DNA of 6,394 nt, from NCBI GenBank assembly GCA_947450745.1, contig CANFYD010000233.1, positions 1 through 6,394 on the forward strand, in the 5' to 3' direction. The notes beneath the pieces were generated by a model. It worked only from the letters and a program-made list of their open reading frames with translations, was not told where the DNA came from and searched no databases. This DNA is from Burkholderiales bacterium. Lineage in GTDB: Bacteria; Pseudomonadota; Gammaproteobacteria; Burkholderiales; Burkholderiaceae_C. The translations under genes and the position numbers were made by a program. Numbering within the stretch: the first letter of the stretch is position 1; each line of letters begins with the position of its first letter. Of the stretch, positions 1 through 5,754 are shown piece after piece.

Positions 1-226
1 CCGCGCCACCAACACCGGGGCCACCGCCGTGCTCGATCACCGCGGCCGAGTCACCGCAAGGCTGCCACCGGCCACGCGGGCGGTGCTGGAGGCGACGGTC
101 GAGGGCCGTATCGGCAGCACGCCCTACGCCCGCTGGTTGCAGGCCTTTGGCCTGTGGCCGTTGTGGGCGGCGGCCGGCCTGGGCCTGGGCGCAAGCCTGT
201 GGCTGGGCCGTCGTCGTGCCTCGTAG
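1..226 (+). CDS. lnt: Apolipoprotein N-acyltransferase, C-terminal end (partial)
   Basis: This is the last 74 residues of a gene that begins before the window; the reading frame starts at base 2 and stops with TAG at 224-226. Lnt is an inner-membrane enzyme that transfers an acyl chain from a phospholipid to the N-terminal cysteine of lipoproteins, the last step of lipoprotein maturation. The visible part opens with RATNTGATAV, which resembles the segment just after the catalytic Cys in the nitrilase-like domain. It continues with the TPYAR motif and ends with one hydrophobic membrane helix (GLWPLWAAAGLGLGASLWLG) and an RRR tail, as Lnt does. The catalytic Glu-Lys-Cys residues lie outside the window and cannot be checked. 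Its position upstream of glyQ fits the gene order I recall for Burkholderiales. The family call is fairly secure although only the tail is seen. Confidence 0.85.
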   Translation, partial: RATNTGATAVLDHRGRVTARLPPATRAVLEATVEGRIGSTPYARWLQAFGLWPLWAAAGLGLGASLWLGRRRAS

Positions 227-229
227 AAT
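224..229 (+). promoter_or_regulatory. Possible -10 element upstream of glyQ
   Basis: TAGAAT matches the sigma-70 -10 consensus TATAAT at five of six bases and sits at the lnt stop codon, 83 bases before the glyQ start. No recognisable -35 hexamer lies 16-18 bases upstream, so this is weak. The rest of the 227-312 gap shows no clear hairpin, T-box-like structure or strong ribosome binding site. Transcription may simply read through from lnt. Confidence 0.25.
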
Positions 230-312
230 CGGCCCGCCCTGATTCATCCTGCTCCCTTGCAGTTTGTTGCACTTCTTTCAACTCATCAACGGCCCCGGCC
301 CCACACAAACCC

Positions 313-1287
313 ATGCTGAGCTTCCAGCAAATCATCCTGACGCTGCAGGACTATTGGTCCCAACAGGGCTGCGCCCTGCTGCAACCCTACGACATGGAAG
401 TGGGCGCGGGCACCAGCCACACCGCCACCTTTTTGCGCGCCCTCGGCCCCGAGCCCTGGAAGGCCGCCTATGTGCAGCCAAGCCGCCGCCCCAAGGACGG
501 CCGTTACGGCGAAAACCCGAACCGTCTCCAGCATTACTACCAATACCAGATCGTGCTCAAGCCGGCTCCGGCGAACATTCTGGAGCTCTACCTGGGGTCG
601 CTGACGGCGCTCGGCTTCGACCTGAAGAAGAACGATGTGCGCTTCGTCGAGGACGATTGGGAAAACCCGACGCTGGGCTGCTGGGGCCTGGGCTGGGAGG
701 TCTGGCTGAACGGCATGGAAGTGACCCAGTTCACTTACTTCCAGCAAGTCGGCGGCATTGACTGCAAGCCGATCACCGGCGAGATCACTTACGGCCTGGA
801 GCGGCTGGCGATGTATCTGCAAGGCGTCGAAAGCGTCTACGACCTGGTTTACGTCGAAGGCAAGAACGGCGCGGCGGACATCAAGTACGGCGATGTGTTC
901 CATCAGAACGAGGTCGAGCAATCGACCTACAACTTCGAGCACAGCGACGTCGAGTTCCTGCTGCTGGCTTTTGCCGCGCATGAAAAGCAGTCCAAGCATT
1001 TGATGACGCAACACCTGGCCTTGCCGGCTTACGAGCAATTGCTGAAGGCCGGCCACAGCTTCAACCTGCTCGATGCGCGTGGTGCCATCAGCGTGACCGA
1101 GCGGGCCGCCTACATCGGCCGCATCCGCAATTTGGCGCGGGCGGTGGCCCAAAGCTATCTGGACAGCCGCGCGCGGCTTGGCTTCCCGATGGCACCCAAG
1201 CCCTGGGCCGATGAGGTGCTGGCGCAGATCGAGAAAAGCCAGCTCAGCAACAACAGCAACAGCAACGACAAGAAGAAGGCGGCCTGA
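313..1287 (+). CDS. glyQ: Glycine--tRNA ligase alpha subunit
   Basis: GlyQ is the catalytic alpha subunit of the bacterial alpha2beta2 glycyl-tRNA synthetase, a class II enzyme that activates glycine with ATP and charges tRNA-Gly in the cytoplasm. The 324-residue protein aligns along its length with E. coli GlyQ from memory. Visible landmarks are DMEVGAGTSH (residues 27-36), QPSRRPKDGRYGENPNR (55-71), motif 2 RLQHYYQ (71-77), WGLGWEVWLNGMEVTQFTYF (124-143) and motif 3 GEITYGLERLAMY (156-168), followed by YGDVFHQNEVEQSTYNFE and SFNLLDARGAISVTER. The frame stays open upstream to an ATG at 154, but that start would overlap lnt and add about 53 unrelated residues. ATG 313 matches the family start, although no clear Shine-Dalgarno precedes it. 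The C-terminus carries an extra polar tail rich in Asn, Ser and Lys (about 308-324). glyS follows after 3 bases. Confidence 0.97.
   Translation: MLSFQQIILTLQDYWSQQGCALLQPYDMEVGAGTSHTATFLRALGPEPWKAAYVQPSRRPKDGRYGENPNRLQHYYQYQIVLKPAPANILELYLGSLTALGFDLKKNDVRFVEDDWENPTLGCWGLGWEVWLNGMEVTQFTYFQQVGGIDCKPITGEITYGLERLAMYLQGVESVYDLVYVEGKNGAADIKYGDVFHQNEVEQSTYNFEHSDVEFLLLAFAAHEKQSKHLMTQHLALPAYEQLLKAGHSFNLLDARGAISVTERAAYIGRIRNLARAVAQSYLDSRARLGFPMAPKPWADEVLAQIEKSQLSNNSNSNDKKKAA
1245..1266 (+). repeat. Short CAG/CAA trinucleotide run in the glyQ 3' end
   Basis: Seven consecutive CAG or CAA triplets, read in the glyQ frame as alternating AGC and AAC codons, encode the Ser/Asn-rich tail of GlyQ. It looks like a small microsatellite that has expanded beyond the conserved C-terminus; the E. 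coli protein ends shortly after the conserved GFPM motif. Confidence 0.6.
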
Positions 1288-1290
1288 CCG

Positions 1291-3393
1291 ATGAGCGCGC
1301 AGAATTTATTGATCGAGTTGTTTGTTGAAGAACTGCCGCCGAAAGCGCTGAAAAAGCTCGGCGAAGCCTTTGCCGGCGTGCTGGCCGACAGCCTGAAGTC
1401 GCAAGGCTTGCTGGCGGCCGACACGGTGGTGACCGCTTTCGCTTCGCCGCGCCGTTTGGGTGTGCACCTGACGCAGGTGGCGGCCAAGGCGGCAGACCGG
1501 GCGGTCTTGCAAAAGCTGATGCCTGTGGCGGTGGCGCTGACAGCCGAGGGCCAGGCCACGCCGGCGCTGCTGAAGAAGCTGGCCAGCCTGGGTTTTGATG
1601 CCAGCGTCGTGCCGCAATTGAAGCGCGCGCCTGACGGCAAGGCCGAGGCGCTGTTTCTGGACAGCGTCGTCGCCGGTGCCGGCTTGCCGGACGGTTTGCA
1701 AAAGGCGCTGGCCGACAGCCTGGCCAAGCTGCCGATTCCCAAGGTCATGACCTATCAACTGGCCGACGGCTGGAGCGACGTCAAGTTCGTTCGCCCGGCC
1801 CACGGCTTGGTGGCGCTGCACGGCAGCGAGGTGGTGGCCGTGCAAGCGCTGGGCTTGAGCGCCGGGCGCGAGACCAAAGGCCATCGCTTTGAAGCGCTGC
1901 TGCCGGTGCTCAGCATCGAGTCCGCCGACAGCTACGCGGCGCAGTTGCGCGAGCAGGGCGCCGTGATCGCCAGCTTTGCCGAGCGGCGCGCCGACATCCA
2001 GCGTCAATTGAACGAGGCGGCGGCCTTGCAAGGCCTGAGCCCGATTGAGGACGACGCGCTGCTGGACGAAGTCACCGGTTTGGTGGAGCGGCCGAATGTG
2101 CTGAGCTGCCAGTTCGAGCCCGAGTTTCTGGCCGTGCCGCAGGAATGCCTGATCCTGACGATGAAGGCGAATCAGAAGTACTTCCCGCTGCTCGATGCCG
2201 AGGGTCGTTTGACGCATCAGTTTTTGGTCGTCAGCAACATCAGCCCGGCGGATGCCAGCGCGGTGATTCAGGGCAACGAGCGGGTGGTGCGGCCGCGCTT
2301 GGCCGATGCCAAGTTCTTCTTCGACCAAGACCGCAAAAAGACGCTGCTGGAGCGGGTGGCCGGCCTGTCCAAAGTGGTTTATCACGGCAAGCTGGGCACG
2401 CAGGGCGAGCGCGTGCAGCGCGTGCGAGCGATTGCCTGCTCGATTGCCGAGCAACTCGGCGGCGGCACCTTGACCGTGCAGGTCGATGAAGCGGCGCACT
2501 TGGCCAAGTCCGATTTGCTGACCGATATGGTCGGCGAGTTCCCTGAGCTGCAAGGCATCATGGGCGGCTATTACGCCCGCCACGACGGCCTCAGCGAGGC
2601 GGTGGCCTTCGCAATTGAAGACCATTACAAACCGCGTTTTGCCGGCGACGCCTTGCCGCGCAATCAGGCCGGTTTGGTGGTGGCGCTGGCCGACAAGCTG
2701 GAGACTCTGGTCGGCATGTTCGGCATTGGTCAGCTGCCCACCGGTGACAAAGACCCGTTTGCGCTGCGCCGCCATGCGCTGGGTGTGGTGCGGATGTTGT
2801 CCGAGCGCGCCGGCACGCTGAGCCTGGACGCCTTGATCTCGGCGGCGGTGGCCGCTTTTGGCCCGCTGATCCAGGACCCGAGCGTGCCGCTGACCGAATT
2901 CATCTTCGACCGCCTGACCGGCGCGCTGCGCGAGCAAGGTTTCAGCGCGCAAGAAGTGGATGCCGTGTTGGCCCTGCGCCCGCAGCGCCTGGCCGATGTG
3001 GCCGCCCGCTTGAGCGCGGTGCGGGCCTTTGCCGAGCTGCCCGAAGCGGCCTCGCTGGCAGCGGCCAACAAGCGCATCGCCAATATCTTGAAGAAGAGTG
3101 ATGTGGCGGTGGCCGCACAGATCGACGCTGCGCTGTTGCAAGAGCCGGCCGAGCGCGCGCTCGCCGGTGCCCTGAAAACGGTGCAGCCGCTGGCTGATGC
3201 GTTCTTCCACAACGGTGAATATGCGGCAGCCCTGCGCGAGTTGGCCGAGCTGAAGGCGCCGGTGGACGCGTTCTTCGACAGCGTGATGGTCAATGCCGAA
3301 GAACCCGCACTGCGTGCCAACCGCTTGGGGCTGCTGAAGACGCTGCACGTCGCGATGAACCGCGTGGCCGATTTGTCGCGCCTCGCCAGTTGA
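1291..3393 (+). CDS. glyS: Glycine--tRNA ligase beta subunit
   Basis: GlyS is the large beta subunit of tetrameric glycyl-tRNA synthetase and contributes most of the tRNA-Gly contacts. At 700 residues it is close to the usual size (E. coli about 689). It opens with the family signature LLIELFVEELPPKALKKL (residues 6-23), followed by ASPRRLGVHL (51-60) and LAKLPIPKVM (144-153). Further on are FVRPAHGLVALHG (166-178), KANQKYFPLL (292-301), GNERVVRPRLADAKFFFDQD (328-347), the HD-type segment YYARHDG (427-433) and GIGQLPTGDKDPFALRR (478-494). The C-terminal part (about 560-700) matches the DALR-like anticodon-binding domain, with AANKRIANIL and a final ANRLGLLKTL. Near residue 76 the E. coli RGPA-type motif reads KLMPVAVAL, which I believe is normal for this lineage. 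AAGAAGG at 1273-1279, inside the glyQ tail, could serve as its ribosome binding site, implying coupled translation. Confidence 0.97.
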   Translation: MSAQNLLIELFVEELPPKALKKLGEAFAGVLADSLKSQGLLAADTVVTAFASPRRLGVHLTQVAAKAADRAVLQKLMPVAVALTAEGQATPALLKKLASLGFDASVVPQLKRAPDGKAEALFLDSVVAGAGLPDGLQKALADSLAKLPIPKVMTYQLADGWSDVKFVRPAHGLVALHGSEVVAVQALGLSAGRETKGHRFEALLPVLSIESADSYAAQLREQGAVIASFAERRADIQRQLNEAAALQGLSPIEDDALLDEVTGLVERPNVLSCQFEPEFLAVPQECLILTMKANQKYFPLLDAEGRLTHQFLVVSNISPADASAVIQGNERVVRPRLADAKFFFDQDRKKTLLERVAGLSKVVYHGKLGTQGERVQRVRAIACSIAEQLGGGTLTVQVDEAAHLAKSDLLTDMVGEFPELQGIMGGYYARHDGLSEAVAFAIEDHYKPRFAGDALPRNQAGLVVALADKLETLVGMFGIGQLPTGDKDPFALRRHALGVVRMLSERAGTLSLDALISAAVAAFGPLIQDPSVPLTEFIFDRLTGALREQGFSAQEVDAVLALRPQRLADVAARLSAVRAFAELPEAASLAAANKRIANILKKSDVAVAAQIDAALLQEPAERALAGALKTVQPLADAFFHNGEYAAALRELAELKAPVDAFFDSVMVNAEEPALRANRLGLLKTLHVAMNRVADLSRLAS

Positions 3394-3403
3394 TCAATCC
3401 ATC

Positions 3404-3410
3404 AAGGAAG
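3404..3410 (+). promoter_or_regulatory. Ribosome binding site for the GmhB-like gene
   Basis: AAGGAAG lies 7 bases before the ATG at 3418 and is the best Shine-Dalgarno match in the glyS-gmhB gap. It supports 3418 over the downstream ATG at 3442, which has only a poorly spaced GAGAAG upstream. Confidence 0.65.
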
Positions 3411-3417
3411 GCTTGCG

Positions 3418-4062
3418 ATGAGAAGTGACCACAGCCACAGCATGAAGCTCGTCATCCTCGGTCGTGACGGCACGCTGAACCGTTACCGCCACGACCATGT
3501 GAAGTCGATCGAGGAGCTGGAGCCCTTGCCCGGCGCGCTCGAAGCGGTGGCGCGCCTGAACCAAGCCGGCTGGCACACGGTGATGGCGACCAATCAGGCC
3601 GGCATCGGCCGCGGGCTGCTCGACATGGCGTCGCTGAACGCGATTCACATCCGGCTCAATCAGTTGCTGGTCGAGAAGGGTGGGCGCTTGGACGCGGCCT
3701 TTTTCTGCCCGCACACGCCGGAAGAAGGCTGCAGTTGCCGCAAGCCGCTGCCGGGTTTGCTGCTGCAGATCGGCGAGCGCTTCGGCGTGCAGCTGGCCAG
3801 CGTCCACATGGTCGGGGCCAGCTTGGGCGACCTGCAAACGGCGCAAGCTGCGGGCTGCATGCCGCATCTGATCCGCAGCGATCGACTCGGCCCGCTGGAC
3901 GATGCTCAATTGGCCGAACTGGTGGCGCAAGTGCCGGGCACCAAGGTGCATGCCAGCCTGAGCGCCTTTGCCGAACAACTGATTCAACAAGAACGCCGCG
4001 CCAAAGCCGATGCGCGCGGTGAGGCTCAAGCCCTGAATACCGGTCCTGGAGACCTGACCTGA
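3418..4062 (+). CDS. gmhB: GmhB-like HAD phosphatase, possibly catalytically inactive
   Basis: Homologues remove the 7-phosphate from D-glycero-beta-D-manno-heptose 1,7-bisphosphate, a cytoplasmic step towards ADP-heptose for the LPS inner core. This 214-residue protein has the family layout: motif I region VILGRDGTLN (residues 12-21), motif II ATNQAGIGRG (57-66), the zinc-loop ligands C97, H99, C105 and C107, motif III CRKPLPG (107-113, Lys109) and motif IV VGASLGD (132-138). Two key residues differ. Motif I is normally DRDG, with the first Asp as nucleophile, but here it is GRDG (Gly15, codon 3460-3462). Motif IV is normally GDxxxD but here the first Asp, a magnesium ligand, is Ala134 (codon 3817-3819). 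The fold is expected to hold while catalysis should be lost or strongly reduced. ATG 3418 has the good ribosome binding site; ATG 3442 would give the more usual MKLVIL start. The stop overlaps the plsC start by one base. Family assignment is secure; activity is doubtful. Confidence 0.9.
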   Translation: MRSDHSHSMKLVILGRDGTLNRYRHDHVKSIEELEPLPGALEAVARLNQAGWHTVMATNQAGIGRGLLDMASLNAIHIRLNQLLVEKGGRLDAAFFCPHTPEEGCSCRKPLPGLLLQIGERFGVQLASVHMVGASLGDLQTAQAAGCMPHLIRSDRLGPLDDAQLAELVAQVPGTKVHASLSAFAEQLIQQERRAKADARGEAQALNTGPGDLT

Positions 4063-4847
4063 TGTCCACTCTCATTGCTGCGATTCGATCCTTCCTCTTT
4101 GTGCTGTGGCTGATCGTCACGGTGATCCCTTGGGCGCTGGCGGTGCTGTTGATTTCGGTGTTCGTCAAGGGCGATCCGGTCTATTGGTCCTGCGCCGGTT
4201 GGCTGCGCTGCGCGACCTACGGGGCCAAATACATTTGCGGCGTCCACTGGCGCATTCAGGGCATGGAAAACCTGCCCAGCGAAGCGGACCGCAACTCGGC
4301 CGTCGTCCTGCTGGCCAAGCACCAAAGCACCTGGGAGACCTTTGCCTACCCGTCGCTGATGTCGCATCCGCTCGCCTATGTGTTCAAGCGTGAGCTGCTC
4401 TACATCCCGTTTTTCGGCTGGGCGATGGCGCGCATGGACATGATTCACATCGACCGCAGCAAAAGCAAGCAGGCCTGGAACAAGGTGGCCGAACAGGGCC
4501 GCCGCTTGGCCGCCAAAGGGCATTGGGTCATCATGTTCCCCGAGGGCACCCGCATCGCGCGCGGCCAGCAAGGGGTTTACAAGACCGGCGGCAGCCGCCT
4601 GGCGATCGAAACCGGCGTGCCGGTGGTGCCGATTGCCGCCACCGCCGCCCGCTGCTGGCCACGCAAGAGCTTTTTGCTGCGCCCCGGCATCGTCGACATT
4701 TCCATCGGCAAGCAGATTTCATCGCAAGGGCGTGAGCCGGCCGAGCTGATGCGCGAGGTTGAAAGCTGGATCGAAGCCGAGATGCGCCGCCTTGACCCGG
4801 ATGCCTATCCGGCCACTGTCAACGCCAAGGCGGCTGTCACGGGCTGA
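4062..4847 (+). CDS. plsC: 1-acyl-sn-glycerol-3-phosphate acyltransferase
   Basis: PlsC-family enzymes acylate lysophosphatidic acid at the inner membrane to make phosphatidic acid, the precursor of all phospholipids. The 261-residue protein has a hydrophobic N-terminal segment (about residues 10-35, one long or two short membrane helices). The acyltransferase motifs follow: motif I KHQSTWE (86-92, catalytic His87), motif II around KRELLYIPFFGW (109-120), motif III FPEGTR (159-164) followed by GVYKTGGSRLA, and motif IV VPVVPIA (186-192). Motif I is HX4E (Glu92), whereas the textbook motif is NHX4D; I recall the KHQSTWE form in other Burkholderiales, so it is probably a lineage variant. ATG 4062 overlaps the preceding stop as TGATG, and TGGAGA at 4047-4052 is a suitable ribosome binding site, implying translational coupling. 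Another lysophospholipid or lipid acyl acceptor cannot be excluded. Confidence 0.93.
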   Translation: MSTLIAAIRSFLFVLWLIVTVIPWALAVLLISVFVKGDPVYWSCAGWLRCATYGAKYICGVHWRIQGMENLPSEADRNSAVVLLAKHQSTWETFAYPSLMSHPLAYVFKRELLYIPFFGWAMARMDMIHIDRSKSKQAWNKVAEQGRRLAAKGHWVIMFPEGTRIARGQQGVYKTGGSRLAIETGVPVVPIAATAARCWPRKSFLLRPGIVDISIGKQISSQGREPAELMREVESWIEAEMRRLDPDAYPATVNAKAAVTG

Positions 4848-4863
4848 TGCTCAGGGCGCCACC

Positions 4864-5709
4864 ATGCTCAAGCGTCTCGCCACCTTGCTGCAAGACACCC
4901 AGTTGTCCTTGTTCGGGCCCGAGCCGGTGGCCGCCCCGACTGTCGTCGTCCTGCCGGTGGCGACCCCGCGGCCGGACGAGGACTTGTCCAGTGCCGGCCT
5001 GCGGCGCGAACTCAGCCTCGGCGCGCAGCGGGTCACTTATCAGCTGAAACGGGCGCGCCGCCGCAGCATCGGTTTTGTGGTCGGCCCGGAGGGCTTGCGC
5101 GTCAGTGCCCCGCGCTGGGTCACGCAGGCGGACATCGATCGGGCGCTGCTGCAGAAGTCCGACTGGATACTGCGCAAACTGCTTGAGCAGCGCGAACGCG
5201 CCAGCCAGGCGCAGGCCACGCGGATGGTCTGGGCCGATGGTGCCCAGCTGGCCTATTTAGGCACTCAGGTGCAATTGCAATTGACTCCGGCGCAGCCCGG
5301 CGTGCACTGGCTGGAGGCCGAGCAGGTGTTGGCGATTGGCCTGCCGCTGAGCGCCGACGAAGCGCAGATTCGCGCCGCCGCACAGGCCTGGTTGCAGCGC
5401 CGTGCGCGTGCGGTGTTCGAGCCGCGCTGCCAGCACTTTGCGGCTGCGCTGGGCGTGCAAATGACGAAATTGCAGCTCAGTTCGGCCCGGACCCGCTGGG
5501 GCAGCGCCAGCGCCAACGGCACGATCCGCCTGAACTGGCGGCTGATCCATTTCACCCCCGCCGTCATCGACTATGTCGTCGCCCACGAATTGGCCCACTT
5601 GCGCGAGATGAACCACAGCCCCCGTTTCTGGGCGGTGGTGCGCTCGGTGCTGCCGGACTTCGAGCCCGCCCGCGACCGCCTGCGCGAACAAGCGATCCGG
5701 GTCGAGTGA
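4864..5709 (+). CDS. YgjP/DUF45-type zinc metallopeptidase with N-terminal clamp-binding-like motif
   Basis: This 281-residue protein belongs to the YgjP-like family (DUF45, often annotated M48 or SprT-like). Its physiological substrate is not known to me. The catalytic region holds RTRWGSASANGTIRLNWRLI (residues 209-228) and VVAHELAHLREMNHSPRFW (238-256). The HExxHxxxxxH pattern gives His241, Glu242, His245 and His251 as likely zinc ligands and catalytic base. An upstream domain (about 55-150) carries the family RRRSIGFVVGPEGLRVSAP segment. There is no signal peptide or membrane helix, so it should be cytoplasmic. Residues 1-50 form an extension with QLSLF at 13-17 and then a Pro/Val/Ala-rich, probably flexible, linker. 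ATG 4864 is chosen because CAGGG (4852-4856) is well spaced before it. The in-frame ATG at 4759 lies deep in plsC, and the ATG overlapping the plsC stop at 4847 is in another frame. Last gene of the + strand cluster. Confidence 0.88.
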   Translation: MLKRLATLLQDTQLSLFGPEPVAAPTVVVLPVATPRPDEDLSSAGLRRELSLGAQRVTYQLKRARRRSIGFVVGPEGLRVSAPRWVTQADIDRALLQKSDWILRKLLEQRERASQAQATRMVWADGAQLAYLGTQVQLQLTPAQPGVHWLEAEQVLAIGLPLSADEAQIRAAAQAWLQRRARAVFEPRCQHFAAALGVQMTKLQLSSARTRWGSASANGTIRLNWRLIHFTPAVIDYVVAHELAHLREMNHSPRFWAVVRSVLPDFEPARDRLREQAIRVE

Positions 5710-5720
5710 GCAGTTGATGG

Positions 5721-5754
5721 CTTCAAGCGCTGCGGCTCGAAGTAGCAGGGCTAC
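5721..5754. terminator. Possible hairpins in the convergent gap
   Basis: Two small inverted repeats sit between the convergent genes. The first, 5721-5742, pairs CTTC-A-AGC with GCT-C-GAAG (seven pairs, one mismatch, six-base loop). The second, 5742-5754, pairs GTAGC with GCTAC around a three-base loop and runs into the minus-strand stop codon. Neither has a T-tract on either strand, so this is only a weak candidate for a bidirectional terminator. Confidence 0.3.

Noticed and set aside
257..285. Possible second glyQ promoter (TTGCAG with AACTCA 17 bases on)
   Set aside because: The -10 match is poor and the pair is no better than chance in an 86-base gap.
154..312. Upstream extension of GlyQ to the ATG at 154
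   Set aside because: It would overlap lnt and add about 53 residues with no resemblance to the family; ATG 313 gives the expected N-terminus.
286..1152. A 288-codon minus-strand open frame opposite glyQ
   Set aside because: It is an antisense shadow of glyQ with no domain, and its reading conflicts with full-length conservation of GlyQ.
1306..3348. A 680-codon open frame on the minus strand opposite glyS
   Set aside because: Its translation is low-complexity, rich in Gln, His, Arg and Leu with no recognisable domain, as expected opposite a GC-rich gene. The + strand glyS is unmistakable.
4847..5047. ATG overlapping the plsC stop (TGATG), opening a 66-residue frame
   Set aside because: The arrangement imitates translational coupling, but the frame gives a Ser/Pro/Arg-rich shadow. 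The real gene starts 17 bases later at 4864 in a different frame with its own CAGGG site.
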